A stretch of DNA of 64,000 bases from Caldilineaceae bacterium SB0661_bin_32 (GCA_009841235.1 VXMH01000071.1:177548-241547); one strand, 5' to 3'. Positions 16,447-26,856 are shown, counted from the first letter of the stretch. Notes: generated from the sequence alone by a model not told the origin. Translations and numbers: made by a program.

Positions 16447-19050
16447 TCACTCCATGCGCAGAGCCTCTGCAGGGTCTGTCCTGCTCATGCGCCAGGCCGG
16501 ATAGAGTCCCGCCAGCAGTGCCGCTGCCAGCGCAACCAGAAATGCCTGCCCAAACTCCCCGGCCTGAAGTCGCATTGACAAGGTCCAGCCGAACGAGCGC
16601 AGGTTGATTATGTAGATGAGGATCAGCGCCAGAATGAAACCGGTTGGCATCGCGACCAGCCCGGCGCTTGTTCCGAGTAGGCCGGTTTCGAGGAGCGTAA
16701 GGGCCCACAGTTGGCGGCGCGTCATGCCGCTTGCCCTCAGCACACCGATCTCCCTGGCGCGTTCCAGTTGTAGACTCATCAGCGTGCTGAGTATCCCGAC
16801 GAATGCTACAAAGGTTGCCAGAAGCCGCAGAGCGAAGGTAATGGCAAAGGTGCGGTCGAACACGTCCAGGGCATTGCGGCGGACGCCTCGATTCGAGCTG
16901 ATCAACAGTTCGGCCCTGCCCGCGAACGCCCGGCGCAGCGCGTTGACCGTCTCGTCCACATCGGCGCCGGGCTCGACAAAGAGAGCAACTGTCGAGAGCG
17001 CGTCATCGCGCCAGTAGCTCCGGTATACGCTGTCCGACATCAGCAGAGTGGGACGCACGTCGAAGTCGTAAGTAATGCCGACGACGGGAAAGCTCCTCTC
17101 TCCGGCATCGGACAGCAGCTGCAGGTTCTGACCGACCCGCAGCTTGAAACGGTTGGCCATCGTCTCGTTGATAACGACACCGCCGGCCTCGACCGCGCGC
17201 CACGTAGCGGCGGCGTCTCCCACCGACGCACGGTAGCGGCGATCTTCTCCGGCAAGGTCGCGCAACAGGGCTGCCAGCTGCACATTGACCTGTTTCCCGT
17301 CTGGCAGTGTGGCGGCTGCCTCCACCTCGCGATTTGTCGAGAAGCCGGCAACTGCCGGAAAGCCGCTCAACGCCTCCAGCAGGGCCGGCTCCAGGGTGAC
17401 GCTGTTGCGATTTGGTCCCAGTGCCGGCGCGGAGACAAATATATCAGCTTGCAGGATCTCGTCCAGCCACTGCTCAACTGTCAGCCGGAAAGATACGATC
17501 ATTACGCCCACACCGATGATCACACTGACCGCGACCATGAGAGCGGCGATGGCTGCCGACGTGCGCGAGAGCGAGCGCACGATGTTGCGGGGAGCCATTC
17601 GGGTGAGAATGCCGAGGCGGCGGCTGAGCAGGCGGCGCACGCCGTCCATCAGCAGCAGGGTGAGCACAGGCGTGACCAGGGCCGCGCCCAGGATAACCGC
17701 GAACAGGCCGGCGAATGCAACGACGAGATTCCACTCGGGAATGAGCAGCGCGGCGCCGAGCAGGCCGAGGAGGAGACCGGCTGCGGTGAGCCGCGGCAGG
17801 GCGCGGCGGGCCTTGTCTTCGATGCTGGAGCGCAGCACGGCGCCCGCCGGAGGGACGCTCGTCGCCTCAACTGCCGGCAGGAGTGCGGCCAGCAGCGCCG
17901 CGCCGGTCCCGCTGAGAGCGCCTTTGGCCAGTGTCCAGACCGGAACGTCGGCGTCGCGCACGGCTACGACGAAGAACAGATCGTTGATGGTCTGGGTGAC
18001 CGCCTGTACTGCGCCCCGGCCCAGGAGAACACCCAGCCCCAGGCCCAGGACTGTGCCGATGAGGCTGAGAGAGGCCGCCTCGATCAGAATCATCGTGAAC
18101 AGCTCCCGCCGGGTCATGCCCAGAGCCCGCAAAATCCCGAGTACAGGCCGGCGCTGGACGACACTGAAGGAAACCGTGTTGTAGATGAGAAACATGCCGA
18201 CCACAAGGGCGAGTAGGCTCAGAGCAGTCAGGTTGAGCCGGAAGGCGGCGGTCATCTCTTCCACCGTATCGGTGCGGGCTGCGGGGCGCACAATACGGGC
18301 GCCCGCGGGCAACAGTTCTCTGATCTCTTCCAGCCTGGCTCCGCCTCCGGCGCCGGACGGCAGGATCAGATCGATGCGGTCCAGGCGGCCGACTCTCCCC
18401 AGCAACTCCTGCGCAGTGCTTATGTCGACGATTAGCAAGCCATCCAACGCCCGCCTGCTCAACTCGTTCGACGGGACTAACAGCCCGATAATGGTCAACT
18501 CTTCCATGCGCGTACCGATGCGGATCGGGAGCGCCTGACCCGGCTGCAGGTTGTAACGGCCGGCCACCGACTGCCCGATCAGAACTGTATTGGGCTCAAT
18601 AAGAAACGGAGTGAGATAGCTGCCGAAGCCGTCAACCGAGGCCGCGCTGACAGACAGGTCGTTTCCTCCCAAATAGCTGCGGAAAGGCGGCTCTGCGAAG
18701 GGATCGATGCCGAGAAGACGCATCGGCTGGGCGTCCAGCTGCGGAACGCTCACATAGCTCTCGACGACCGGGGCGCTGAGGCGAAAGCCCAGATCACGGC
18801 GCAGGCGGGCGTAAAATGAGGTATCGACGCCCGCTGGCCCGCCGACCACCTGGTGCGTCGCGCGTCCGGTGATCTGTTCAGTGCCGAGCGCAAAGGCCCG
18901 GTTGGCCGAGCCGTTGGCCAGGTCGATCGCGACGATCATAGCGACACCGATGGCAACGCCGACCACGAGAAATATCGACTGCAGCGGACGGCGCCGGCAA
19001 TGACGCCACGCCAAACGCAGCAGCGCGCGTCGCGGTAGAGAAACTCTCAT
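16447..19050 (-). CDS. ABC transporter permease with two FtsX domains
   Basis: An 867-residue FtsX/MacB-superfamily permease. A membrane helix near residues 25-45 is followed by a large extracytoplasmic segment, then three helices near 270-390. A second FtsX unit follows, with a helix near 500-520, another external segment, and three C-terminal helices ending in [17 protein letters not shown], the usual cytoplasmic tail. Such proteins use ATPase-driven conformational change to move lipoproteins, lipids or peptides, or to control cell-wall enzymes. Its ATG overlaps the ATPase gene stop by 4 bases, so translation is coupled. No membrane-fusion protein gene is adjacent, so this is not a standard MacAB pump. 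Confidence 0.9.
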   Translation of the reverse strand: MRVSLPRRALLRLAWRHCRRRPLQSIFLVVGVAIGVAMIVAIDLANGSANRAFALGTEQITGRATHQVVGGPAGVDTSFYARLRRDLGFRLSAPVVESYVSVPQLDAQPMRLLGIDPFAEPPFRSYLGGNDLSVSAASVDGFGSYLTPFLIEPNTVLIGQSVAGRYNLQPGQALPIRIGTRMEELTIIGLLVPSNELSRRALDGLLIVDISTAQELLGRVGRLDRIDLILPSGAGGGARLEEIRELLPAGARIVRPAARTDTVEEMTAAFRLNLTALSLLALVVGMFLIYNTVSFSVVQRRPVLGILRALGMTRRELFTMILIEAASLSLIGTVLGLGLGVLLGRGAVQAVTQTINDLFFVVAVRDADVPVWTLAKGALSGTGAALLAALLPAVEATSVPPAGAVLRSSIEDKARRALPRLTAAGLLLGLLGAALLIPEWNLVVAFAGLFAVILGAALVTPVLTLLLMDGVRRLLSRRLGILTRMAPRNIVRSLSRTSAAIAALMVAVSVIIGVGVMIVSFRLTVEQWLDEILQADIFVSAPALGPNRNSVTLEPALLEALSGFPAVAGFSTNREVEAAATLPDGKQVNVQLAALLRDLAGEDRRYRASVGDAAATWRAVEAGGVVINETMANRFKLRVGQNLQLLSDAGERSFPVVGITYDFDVRPTLLMSDSVYRSYWRDDALSTVALFVEPGADVDETVNALRRAFAGRAELLISSNRGVRRNALDVFDRTFAITFALRLLATFVAFVGILSTLMSLQLERAREIGVLRASGMTRRQLWALTLLETGLLGTSAGLVAMPTGFILALILIYIINLRSFGWTLSMRLQAGEFGQAFLVALAAALLAGLYPAWRMSRTDPAEALRME

Positions 19051-19859
19051 CGCTGCCGGGCTGCCGTATGCGCGCCGCGTCGCAGCGTCTGCTCTGCATC
19101 CGATTCTCTTGCTGCATTCGGGGCCGGCGTATGGTGTGAGACCAGCTGTCCCCGTTCGAGGAAATAGACCGCGTCGGCGAGGCTGGCGATCTCCTCATCG
19201 TGGGTTGCCATGATGAGAGTCTTCCCGGCGTCGCGGCTCAACGCCAGCAGCAGTTTCAGAACGATGTCGCCGGTCCCTTCATCGAGGTTGCCGGTTGGCT
19301 CGTCAGCCAGCAGCAGGACCGGATCGTGGATGAGGGCGCGTGCGATGGCGACGCGCTGCTGCTCGCCTCCGCTGAGCCGGTCGGGGAAGGAGTCGAGGCG
19401 GTCCCCAAGGCCGACTCGATGCAGCAGGGCTTCGGCGCGGCGGTGCCCCTTGGTGTCCCGGCCTGCCAACTCGACCGGCAGAGCGACGTTTTCGAGAACG
19501 GTAAGCGTTGGAATCAGATTGAAGAATTGGAAGACGATTCCAATGTTGCGGCGGCGGAAAAGCGTACGCTGGTGTTCGCTCAGGGCGGTCAGCTCGACTT
19601 CGCTGCCTTGCTCTCGAATGTATACCCGGCCCTCGGTAGGACGGTCGATGCCGGAGATGAGGTTCAGGAGTGTGCTCTTGCCGCTGCCGGATTTTCCCAG
19701 AAGGCAGATGAACTGGCCGGCCGCAATTGCGCAGTCTACCGCTTCCAGCACACGCTTCTCCTGCCCCGCCTCATGGAAAGACTTGCCCAGCCTGTCTATC
19801 CGTACAAGCGGCCGCGGCTTTACAGGCGCCTGTCTCTCATCACTCGCAGTCCCGTTCAT
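19047..19859 (-). CDS. ABC transporter ATP-binding protein, LolD/MacB type
   Basis: A 270-residue ATPase. Walker A is GKSGSGKST, the Q-loop lies in VFQFFNLIP, the signature is LSGGEQQR, Walker B is [12 protein letters not shown] and the H-loop is ATHD. The sequence around the Q-loop and the DEPTGNLD ending are typical of the LolD/MacB/FtsE branch that pairs with FtsX permeases. It overlaps the permease gene by 4 bases. I use the ATG at 19859; a TTG two codons earlier is possible, and no clear ribosome-binding site is visible. Confidence 0.93.
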   Translation of the reverse strand: MNGTASDERQAPVKPRPLVRIDRLGKSFHEAGQEKRVLEAVDCAIAAGQFICLLGKSGSGKSTLLNLISGIDRPTEGRVYIREQGSEVELTALSEHQRTLFRRRNIGIVFQFFNLIPTLTVLENVALPVELAGRDTKGHRRAEALLHRVGLGDRLDSFPDRLSGGEQQRVAIARALIHDPVLLLADEPTGNLDEGTGDIVLKLLLALSRDAGKTLIMATHDEEIASLADAVYFLERGQLVSHHTPAPNAARESDAEQTLRRGAHTAARQR

Positions 19860-20121
19860 CGCCAAGTCACGCTCTGGACCAAGGTTTTCGCCGTCGACAA
19901 CTTCGTCAAGCTCATTCTATCAGTGAAAAGCAGGGGCGCGGAAAACGACAGAGGCGGCAATCCCGGGGTTGGCGTCTGTCGGAGCGCGCATCTGCAAGCG
20001 CTGCCCTCCAGCATCTGATGTTTGTATTCTCTCCCACCGGATGTTAGCCTTCACTGGTGGTGTTGAAAAACCTGGCGTGCCGCGAAGAAAAACGGCCTCA
20101 TGCGAGATGGAGAGGAATGGG

Positions 20122-21354
20122 ATGAAGAGAGACTTGGATAGACTGATGGAAGAACGCAACCTGGACGGTTTTCTGGTGTTGGGAGAGGGGCATGGCCCGG
20201 TTATGAGATACCTGACAAGCGGCGGGTACTTTGAGGGCGCCCTGTTGCTGAAGCCTCGCGGTGAAGAGGTGACACTGGTTCACGGCATGATGGAACGGGA
20301 TACCGCGGCAGCCACCGGTCTGCGCACGGTCAACCGGGAAGACCACTTCAACGGGTACGAGTTGCTTAAGGAGTTTGACGGCGACCGGCTGGCGGCGGGG
20401 GCAGCTTACATTTCCCGCGCCATGGAGATGGTCGGACTGCGCGGGCGGGTCGGCGTTTACGGCATGCAGGATGCCGGCGCGTCGCTGGCGCTGATGGCTG
20501 CAGTGAAGGAGCAGATTGAGGGCATAGAGATCGTCGGCGAATACGGCCAGACTCTTTTCAGCCAGGCTTTCGTTACCAAGGACAACTCGGAGCTGGAAAT
20601 CCTGAAACGCGCCGGACGGCATACCTGTTCGGTCGTGGGCGACGTGCAAGCGTTCATCCAGGGGCACAAAGTGGGCCGGGACGAGACTTTGCTGAAGTCA
20701 GATGGAGAACCGCTTACAATCGGAGACGTAAAGGCGTTCATGCGCGGCCGGCTGCACGCCAACGGGTTGCAGGAGGACCACGGCACGATCTTTTCGCAGG
20801 GCCGGGATGCCGGTGTGCCCCACAACGCCGGCGATCCCATGATGCCCTTGCAACTGGGCCGCTCCATCATCTTCGACATATTTCCGACAACGGAAGAAGG
20901 CTACTTCCACGACATGACCCGCACCTGGAGTCTGGGCTACGCAACCGACGAAGTCCAGGAGGCTTACGACCAGACCAAGGAGATTTTCGACCGTGTCATG
21001 GCAGAACTGGAGTTGGGCCGGCCGATGCGTGAGTATCAGCTCATGACCTGTGACTACTACGAGAGCAAGGGTCACAAGACGGTGCGCAGCCATCCGGGGA
21101 CGGAAGAAGGTTACGTCCATGGCCTTGGCCACGGCATCGGCCTGGAGATTCACGAAGGGCCGAACTTCAGCCATGCCGCCGGCGAGAAAGCGGTCCTGTT
21201 GCCCGGCCACGTGGTCACGATCGAGCCGGGCTTGTACTATCCCAGTCGCGGATACGGCGTGCGCGTCGAGGACGCGGTCGCCTATAGTGAGGAGGGTGAA
21301 CTGATCTGGCTCACCGACTATCCCTACGATCTGGTCATTCCAATGAATGGATAA
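20122..21354 (+). CDS. M24 family metallopeptidase (Xaa-Pro aminopeptidase/creatinase fold)
   Basis: A 410-residue protein with an N-terminal creatinase-like domain and a C-terminal pita-bread catalytic domain. The five metal ligands can be placed: Asp in FDIFPTT, Asp in HDMTRTW, His in HGLGHGIG, Glu in TIEPGLYY and Glu in RVEDAV. It most likely removes N-terminal residues before proline or cleaves a related amide, in the cytoplasm, as no signal peptide is seen. AGAGGA lies 7 bases before the ATG at 20122; an ATG at 20107 is the alternative. It is divergent from the ABC pair and convergent with the S41 gene. Confidence 0.88.
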   Translation: MKRDLDRLMEERNLDGFLVLGEGHGPVMRYLTSGGYFEGALLLKPRGEEVTLVHGMMERDTAAATGLRTVNREDHFNGYELLKEFDGDRLAAGAAYISRAMEMVGLRGRVGVYGMQDAGASLALMAAVKEQIEGIEIVGEYGQTLFSQAFVTKDNSELEILKRAGRHTCSVVGDVQAFIQGHKVGRDETLLKSDGEPLTIGDVKAFMRGRLHANGLQEDHGTIFSQGRDAGVPHNAGDPMMPLQLGRSIIFDIFPTTEEGYFHDMTRTWSLGYATDEVQEAYDQTKEIFDRVMAELELGRPMREYQLMTCDYYESKGHKTVRSHPGTEEGYVHGLGHGIGLEIHEGPNFSHAAGEKAVLLPGHVVTIEPGLYYPSRGYGVRVEDAVAYSEEGELIWLTDYPYDLVIPMNG

Positions 21355-21360
21355 AGAAGC

Positions 21361-21394
21361 AAGAAAAAAGTGAGAGGGGCATATCCCCTCTCAC
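21361..21394 (-). terminator. Intrinsic terminator of the S41 protease gene
   Basis: A perfect 10-bp stem, GTGAGAGGGG/CCCCTCTCAC (21370-21394), is followed on the minus strand by six T residues and further Ts. It lies 11 bases after the S41 stop codon and could also slow transcription arriving from the M24 gene. Confidence 0.85.
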
Positions 21395-21405
21395 GTCTCG
21401 AAGTG

Positions 21406-23796
21406 TTATCCGTCGTCGGAGTCCGCCTCCTCCTCCGAAACGTCGACTACCTCCAGGGTGTAAGTCCCCTCTTCATCGCCCAGTGCAGAGCTGACTTCGA
21501 CGATCAGCTGAAGATCGCTGGGAACTTCCAGTTCCTCCAGCGCGGCGTCAGTATCATACGAATCGTCATCGGTCATGATCGGCGAATCGCCGTCAAGATA
21601 GAGGGCCAGGTAGGTATCGAAATCCTCGCTGCGGGCAAATATGCTGATTACGTCACCCTCGGAGAGCGGTAGCGTATACTGCACGACAGTTTGGGCCGCA
21701 AGCGTCGCCGTAATGACGTCTCCGATCGCGATCTCGCCTCCGTCAACTGTCTCCACCGCCAGCAGCGAATCGAGATGAGCTACGGCAGCGTCGAGCAGAA
21801 CGTCGTCATCTTCGTCCGCCAGCAGATTCTCTCTCGTAACCGGCACGAGCACCGTGGGCACGACGCCAATGCCCTCGATGTGGATTTCGCCGTCGGCATC
21901 AACGGCTCGCCCGATGGTAAACGTGAAGTACTCATCGTCCGGCATCTTGATGCTCTTGATGCTGCCGCCCAGCCCGCCGGTGGGGTAGTGGCCAACAATT
22001 GCAGCCCGGTTTTCGATGGTCAAATTGTAGGAGAAAAACTCACAGGCGCTTGCGCAGAAGGGTCCAACTATTACGGCCACTTCACCATCGTAGCGCAGGT
22101 CTTCAGCAGGCAGGTAGAAACGATCTTCCCCGTCCGGGTCGAAGTAGAATTCGCCCCAGTCCTCATCGTAGTAACCGGTATTTCCCAGGACATGCGGCTC
22201 GTGGAAGAAGTAGGCGGCCATCTGATCGGCAAGGAAGCCGCTGCCACCCCCATTCTGGCGCATGTCGATGATGAGGCCGTTGACAGCGTAACGCTTCAAA
22301 GTGCGGATCATTCGCTCCCACAGTTGCACTGTCAACACGCTGTTGTCGGAGAAGCCGTCGATCTTGACGTAGCCGTAGTCGTTTTCGCCGTACTCGTCCG
22401 CTTCCAGCAGCTTATAATCTACGGGGATTTCGAACCCGGTCGTCCCCCTTGCAAAGGAGGAAAAACTGAAGCTGTCATATTCGCCGATGACCTTCATCGT
22501 TTGCGTCACCTCTTCGCCGTCCGCGTCTTTCCAGGTCAGCTCGACTTCCGTCTCGATCGGGAAGCGGACCGCATAGCGCATCTGCTGCAAGCGCTGGAAG
22601 TGACCCGTGCTGAACGGCGCGGAGTGTGCCACCGCGTTGCTGATGACCTCGGCGATGGGCACGCCGTCGATCGAGACGATCTCGGTTCCAAGCGTGATGC
22701 CGGCTTCCTCGGCCGGGCTGCCTTCAGTGACGTAATTGACGATCACCGGACCTTCCTCGGTCTCCCGTATCGCAATGCCCAGGCCGCCGGCGATATCCTG
22801 CTGGAAGTCTTCGCGAATGAAGGGGCCGCTCACGTGACCGTCAGGAATCGACCAGCTGAAGTCGCGTAGCGCCCGCTGGTAGTCTCGAGAACCCCCATCT
22901 GCGGCGGCCGCCTCAAAGCGAGGTAGAAACTCCGTCCGCTTCGCCTCCCAGTCAATTCCCTTATACTCGGTAAATGCGTACTCCTTCTTCAGCAGATCGA
23001 TCAGCGAGTTGAAGGCGTCAGGATAGGACTGTTCGGAGTAGTCGACGAGCGCGATGCCCTCCGGTTCGATCAGATCGACGACTGGGTTGCGTGAACGGTC
23101 GAAGCTGAATGGCTCGGCGTCCAGGTTCACGATCGTATACCCTTGAGGCAGGATAACGATCGGGTCATCATCGGTAAAGAGGAGCCTGTCTTCTCCGAAG
23201 CCGGAGGGAAAGCCCTGCTCAGCGTCGGGCGCGTAGACCAGGAAAACCCCGCCGACGATTTCCCGTTCCGTTTCGATCTCGTCGCTTATGCGGGTCGAAG
23301 CGTAAGCTGTCGACCAGCCGCCGCCGTGGAGGTCCCTCACCTCAAGGAAGGGATCGCCAAAGGTATTGTCCCAGTAAGCAATGGCGAATACCTGAACGCC
23401 CTGGTCTTCCGAACTATCATTGTCGACGTCGCGGTAGCTTCCCTGTGGTTCGATGGGGAGGGCGAGCGAATACTCGAAGGGCGACGTAAAGAAATCGGAA
23501 GTTATCTGGCCGATCGTTTGGGATTCGACCGGCATCAGGAAGTGTTCATTGCGATCGACAAATCCGGCCTGATCTTCGAGGATCACAAGCGGTTGCGCTA
23601 CACCAGCTGTGAAGTAGGGATAGCTATAAGTTACGCTTCCCGAAATCCTGACGGCCCCGCCTTCGTCATTTACTATGGGCGCTGCTGGGGGCGATTCGCC
23701 GCTTTCCTGAGCAAGAGTATCGGAGGCGAAAAACGATCCTAGAGTCAGCGTTGCAGCAAGAAGCACACAGATCCTTCCAACGAAACGTGCTTTCAT
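21406..23796 (-). CDS. Secreted S41 family peptidase with PDZ and C-terminal PPC-like domain
   Basis: A 796-residue exported protease. It has a signal peptide (residues 1-29, cleaved after TLAQ-like), an N-terminal beta-rich domain, and a PDZ domain near 340-400 (GLGIAIRETEEG through GTEIVSIDGVPI). The S41 catalytic core follows, with the nucleophile S583 in FCASACE and the preceding RQNGGGSGFLAD helix. The last 100 residues resemble the bacterial pre-peptidase C-terminal (PPC) beta domain (EGDVISIFARSEDFDTYLAL). It resembles tail-specific proteases but is longer, and should act outside the membrane on unfolded tails or as a scavenging enzyme. AAGGAG precedes the ATG, and an intrinsic terminator follows the gene. 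Confidence 0.88.
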   Translation of the reverse strand: MKARFVGRICVLLAATLTLGSFFASDTLAQESGESPPAAPIVNDEGGAVRISGSVTYSYPYFTAGVAQPLVILEDQAGFVDRNEHFLMPVESQTIGQITSDFFTSPFEYSLALPIEPQGSYRDVDNDSSEDQGVQVFAIAYWDNTFGDPFLEVRDLHGGGWSTAYASTRISDEIETEREIVGGVFLVYAPDAEQGFPSGFGEDRLLFTDDDPIVILPQGYTIVNLDAEPFSFDRSRNPVVDLIEPEGIALVDYSEQSYPDAFNSLIDLLKKEYAFTEYKGIDWEAKRTEFLPRFEAAAADGGSRDYQRALRDFSWSIPDGHVSGPFIREDFQQDIAGGLGIAIRETEEGPVIVNYVTEGSPAEEAGITLGTEIVSIDGVPIAEVISNAVAHSAPFSTGHFQRLQQMRYAVRFPIETEVELTWKDADGEEVTQTMKVIGEYDSFSFSSFARGTTGFEIPVDYKLLEADEYGENDYGYVKIDGFSDNSVLTVQLWERMIRTLKRYAVNGLIIDMRQNGGGSGFLADQMAAYFFHEPHVLGNTGYYDEDWGEFYFDPDGEDRFYLPAEDLRYDGEVAVIVGPFCASACEFFSYNLTIENRAAIVGHYPTGGLGGSIKSIKMPDDEYFTFTIGRAVDADGEIHIEGIGVVPTVLVPVTRENLLADEDDDVLLDAAVAHLDSLLAVETVDGGEIAIGDVITATLAAQTVVQYTLPLSEGDVISIFARSEDFDTYLALYLDGDSPIMTDDDSYDTDAALEELEVPSDLQLIVEVSSALGDEEGTYTLEVVDVSEEEADSDDG

Positions 23797-23870
23797 TCCA
23801 TTCTCCTTAAAATTAGTTTCTTTGTCCCGACAGAGGGATTTTCCGGCTGACGCGATGAAAAATAACCATT

Positions 23871-24839
23871 TCAGGTCAACCTGTCCCTCTCAAAATCAAT
23901 CATATCATCCAGGATTTCCGGCAACAAGTGAGTAGGCGTCCATCCGATTTCGTCGGCGATCTTTGAGATTTCCGGTACCCGGCGTCGCAACTCCTCGAAT
24001 CCAGCCGCATAGGCCTGGTCGTAGGGCAAATAGTGAATAGGCGATCTGGAGTCGGCACGGTCAACTGTCAGTTCTGCCAGTTCGCGGATCGTCACCTCAT
24101 GGTTGCTGCCGATGTTGTAGATCTGTCCGCTGGCTGTCGTCCGGCCCAGCAAACCTGCTATTGCTTGCACGACATCTCCTACGTGGCAGAAGCAGCGAGT
24201 CTGCATTCCGTCGCCGTAGACTGTCAGCGGCCGCCCTTGCAGGGCCTGCCTGACAAACCTTGGCAGGACCATACCGAAACGGCCTGTCTGTCGCGGCCCA
24301 ACGACATTGAACAGGCGCATGATCGTGAGCGGCAGTCCAAACTCCTGGTGAGCGGCCAGAGCGAGGAATTCATCGAGCAGTTTGGTAGCGGCGTAGACCC
24401 ATCGCGTGCGGTCGGGCGGACCGAGGATCAGGTCGTCGTTTTCCGAGAAGGGCAGAGCTTCGCTCTTGCCATAGACCTCACTTGTGCTGGCTATCAGAGT
24501 TTGGCAGCCATGGCGGCGGGCGGCGGCCAGCAGGGCGTGGGTGCCGAGAACGTTGGTCTCGATCGTCTGCGTGGGGCGTTCCAGGATCAGGTGCACGCCG
24601 ACTGCGGCCGCCAGATGCACGATTGCGTCGGCGCGACTTGCGAGCCCGTCAAGCGCGGAACCGTCGTCAAGAGCGGCTTGGGTAAAGGAGAAGCGGGGAT
24701 GCCCCAGAAAACTGCGGATATTTTCCGCCGAACCGGTGCTGAGGTTGTCCAGAACGGAGACTGAGTCGCCGCGATTCAGTAGCGCGTCAGCAAGGTGGCT
24801 CCCGATGAATCCGGCGCCGCCTGTGATCAGGACATGCAT
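23871..24839 (-). CDS. NAD-dependent epimerase/dehydratase (extended SDR)
   Basis: A 322-residue extended-SDR nucleotide-sugar enzyme. The N-terminal GGAGFIGSH binds NAD, Ser/Thr lies in STSEVYG, and the catalytic Tyr-x-x-x-Lys is in YAATKLLDE. The RLFNVVGPRQ segment is typical of UDP-glucuronate decarboxylases and GalE-like epimerases. It probably makes an activated sugar for surface glycans; the exact nucleotide sugar is not decided. GGAG is 6 bases before the ATG at 24839, favouring it over the ATG two codons earlier. It starts about 100 bases after the purH stop on the same strand. Confidence 0.87.
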   Translation of the reverse strand: MHVLITGGAGFIGSHLADALLNRGDSVSVLDNLSTGSAENIRSFLGHPRFSFTQAALDDGSALDGLASRADAIVHLAAAVGVHLILERPTQTIETNVLGTHALLAAARRHGCQTLIASTSEVYGKSEALPFSENDDLILGPPDRTRWVYAATKLLDEFLALAAHQEFGLPLTIMRLFNVVGPRQTGRFGMVLPRFVRQALQGRPLTVYGDGMQTRCFCHVGDVVQAIAGLLGRTTASGQIYNIGSNHEVTIRELAELTVDRADSRSPIHYLPYDQAYAAGFEELRRRVPEISKIADEIGWTPTHLLPEILDDMIDFERDRLT

Positions 24840-24939
24840 AGGCATCTCCAAACCGCGTGGGTCCTATAGTCTGGCGCCAGTGGCCGGCTAAGACCACCCG
24901 ATGGCCGCCGTCTCCATTCTGCGAACCACAACTGCTGCA

Positions 24940-26487
24940 TCAGTGCCGGAAATGCCGCGTACCGGTGAAGGCCATTACCATCCCCAGGCGGTCGCAACAT
25001 TCTATGACCTCCCCGTCGCGTATGGAGCCCCCGGGCTGTACAACAGCGGCCACGCCGTGTGCGGCCGCGGCTTCGATGCCGTCGGCAAAGGGAAAGAAAG
25101 CGTCCGACGCCATAACCGCGCCGCGTGCTCTTTCTCCAGCCTTGTGTCCGGCAAGCATAACCGAATCTACTCGGCTCATCTGGCCGGCGCCCACGCCAAC
25201 AGTTGCGCGCTTCGCGGCGTAAACGATGGCGTTGCTTTTGACATGGCGGCAGACGCGCCAGGCAAAGGCGAGGTCAGCCAGCTGCGACGCATCGGGCCTG
25301 TTTTGCGTGACTATGCGCCAGTTGGCTGGTTCGAGATCTTGCTGGCTGGCGTCCGGCTCCTGTACGAGGGCCCCGCCGTAGACAGTGCGGATATTGAGAG
25401 TGTGCGGCGCAGTGTCGCAGGCGCGCAGAATGCGCAGGTTCTTCTTGCGCTGGAGCAAGGCCAGAGCCTCCTCGTCAAAGGCGGGCGCGGCGACAATCTC
25501 CACGAACAGCTTGGACATCCTTTCGGCGGTCGCCCTGTCAAGCGTCCGGTTGACGGAGATAATGCTGCCGAATGCGCTTACCGGATCGGAGGCGAGGGCG
25601 TTGTCATAGGCGCAAGACAATGTGTCGGCAGAGGCGAGCCCGCAGGGATTGCTGTGCTTGATGATGGCGACCGTCGGAGCGTCGAAATCCTGAGCGGCCT
25701 GCCAGCTGCCGTCCAGGTCCAGCCAGTTGTTGTAGCTCATCTCCTGGCCGTGGAGTTGCTCAAAGGCGGGTGAGCCGTTGCTATGTCGATAAAATGCGCC
25801 TTGCTGGTGGGGGTTTTCCCCATAGCGCATCACCTGCACGCGTTCAAGATTCAGTTGAATCTGCGCGGGCATTTTGGACACTCCCGCTTCTTGCGTCTGC
25901 TCCTGCGGATGCTGCCTTGCAAGGAAGTCGGAGATGGCCGTATCGTAAGCGGCCGTATGGCGAAAAGCCTTCAGCGCCAGCGCCAGTCTGGTTTCTGCAT
26001 CCAGCCCGCCATCGGAAACGGCCGTCGCCACTCGCTCATAATCGGACGGATCGCAAATGACCGTCACGGACTCAAAATTCTTGGCCGCTGCCCGCAAGAG
26101 GGCCGTGCCGCCAATGTCGATCTGCTCAACAGCCTCAGCCCGGGATACGCCCTCCCCGGCAACGGTCTGCTCAAAGGGATAGAGGTTGACGATAACCAGA
26201 TCGATCGGGAGGAGACCCTGCTGTTCCAGCTCGGCAAGATGCTCCTCGGTGCGGCGGGCGAGAATGCCGCCGTGTATCGCCGGATGCAGGGTTTTAACGC
26301 GGCCATCGAGAAGCTCCGGGAAGCCGGTCAGGGCCTCGGTGGGTGTGACGGGCAGGCCGGCGTCGGCAAGCTGGGTGGCGGTGCCGCCGCTGGCGATCAG
26401 CTCGATTCCGGCGTCGTGCAGCTTCTGGGCAAAGGAAGTCAGTCCGGTTTTGTCGGACACTGAGATCAGCGCGCGCTGGTTTGGCAT
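24940..26487 (-). CDS. purH: Bifunctional purine biosynthesis protein PurH
   Basis: A 515-residue AICAR transformylase/IMP cyclohydrolase. The N-terminal IMP cyclohydrolase domain starts RALISVSDKTGL and includes LLDGRVKTLHPAIHGGILARR. The C-terminal transformylase holds KHSNPCG (catalytic Lys-His), SDAFFPFADGIE and a closing GTRHFRH. It performs the last two steps to IMP, and its substrate AICAR (ZMP) is the ligand of ZTP riboswitches. The leader of this gene contains such a riboswitch (26559-26697) and a terminator, so expression should rise when ZMP accumulates under folate shortage. Confidence 0.97.
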   Translation of the reverse strand: MPNQRALISVSDKTGLTSFAQKLHDAGIELIASGGTATQLADAGLPVTPTEALTGFPELLDGRVKTLHPAIHGGILARRTEEHLAELEQQGLLPIDLVIVNLYPFEQTVAGEGVSRAEAVEQIDIGGTALLRAAAKNFESVTVICDPSDYERVATAVSDGGLDAETRLALALKAFRHTAAYDTAISDFLARQHPQEQTQEAGVSKMPAQIQLNLERVQVMRYGENPHQQGAFYRHSNGSPAFEQLHGQEMSYNNWLDLDGSWQAAQDFDAPTVAIIKHSNPCGLASADTLSCAYDNALASDPVSAFGSIISVNRTLDRATAERMSKLFVEIVAAPAFDEEALALLQRKKNLRILRACDTAPHTLNIRTVYGGALVQEPDASQQDLEPANWRIVTQNRPDASQLADLAFAWRVCRHVKSNAIVYAAKRATVGVGAGQMSRVDSVMLAGHKAGERARGAVMASDAFFPFADGIEAAAAHGVAAVVQPGGSIRDGEVIECCDRLGMVMAFTGTRHFRH

Positions 26488-26520
26488 GGATGCGCTCCTG
26501 TATGGACACTAAGGTTCTGG

Positions 26521-26556
26521 CAAACAAAAAAGGCAGTCGGAAAAACCCAACTGCCC
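26521..26556 (-). terminator. Riboswitch-controlled terminator before purH
   Basis: GGCAGT (26532-26537) pairs with ACTGCC (26551-26556) around a short loop, and on the minus strand it is followed by TTTTTT. It directly follows the aptamer's last conserved segment, so ligand binding and terminator formation would compete. Confidence 0.8.
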
Positions 26557-26558
26557 CA

Positions 26559-26697
26559 GCCCAGGCGATCGACTGTGCACAAAGGGAAACAGTTCCCCGC
26601 TCCTCTCCCCCGTGGTATCTCTCCACCAAATTGAAGGGCCAACTACTTTGCCGGCTCTCCGGCAATTGAACCCGTCAGTCCGCCAGTCGAGGAGTCC
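26559..26697 (-). ncRNA. ZTP (pfl) riboswitch upstream of purH
   Basis: Read on the minus strand, the aptamer has all the conserved parts of the pfl/ZTP class. These are the 5' segment CTCCTCGACTGGCGG, a hairpin ending ACCACGGGGGAGAGGAG, and, after a linker of about 35 bases, the pseudoknot strand CGCCTGGGC. CTCCTC pairs with GAGGAG to close P1, and GGCG in the first part can pair with CGCC in the last. The class is known to sense ZTP and ZMP and often precedes purH or folate genes. An intrinsic terminator follows at once, so this copy should act on transcription, turning purH on when ligand binds. Confidence 0.9.
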
Positions 26698-26715
26698 GTT
26701 CTATGATTGGCATGA

Positions 26716-26744
26716 ATATTATCACAGTGGAGCTTCCTGGGCAA
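26716..26744 (-). promoter_or_regulatory. Candidate promoter of the purH leader
   Basis: On the minus strand TTGCCC (26739-26744) and TAATAT (26716-26721) are 17 bases apart; an overlapping GATAAT gives a better -10 box with 15-base spacing. It is placed about 20 bases before the riboswitch. Confidence 0.45.
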
Positions 26745-26759
26745 GGGCGCCATCCTTGG

Positions 26760-26856
26760 GGTTGCATCCCGGATTTTTGCGGTGATCACGCAAACGGTCG
26801 TGATTTCAGCCCAGGCAACAGTTCGGAACCACTTGATGTACTATAATATGAAATAT
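26760..26856. repeat. Dispersed intergenic repeat, family 2, copy A
   Basis: About 97 bases starting at GCATCCCGGATTTTTGCGG match the window's last 98 bases (63903-64000) at roughly 85% identity by eye, with one single-base gap. It contains the near-palindrome TTGCGGTGATCACGCAA and ends in an AT-rich tract with TATAAT. It lies in the divergent spacer between purH and gnd. Confidence 0.75.
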
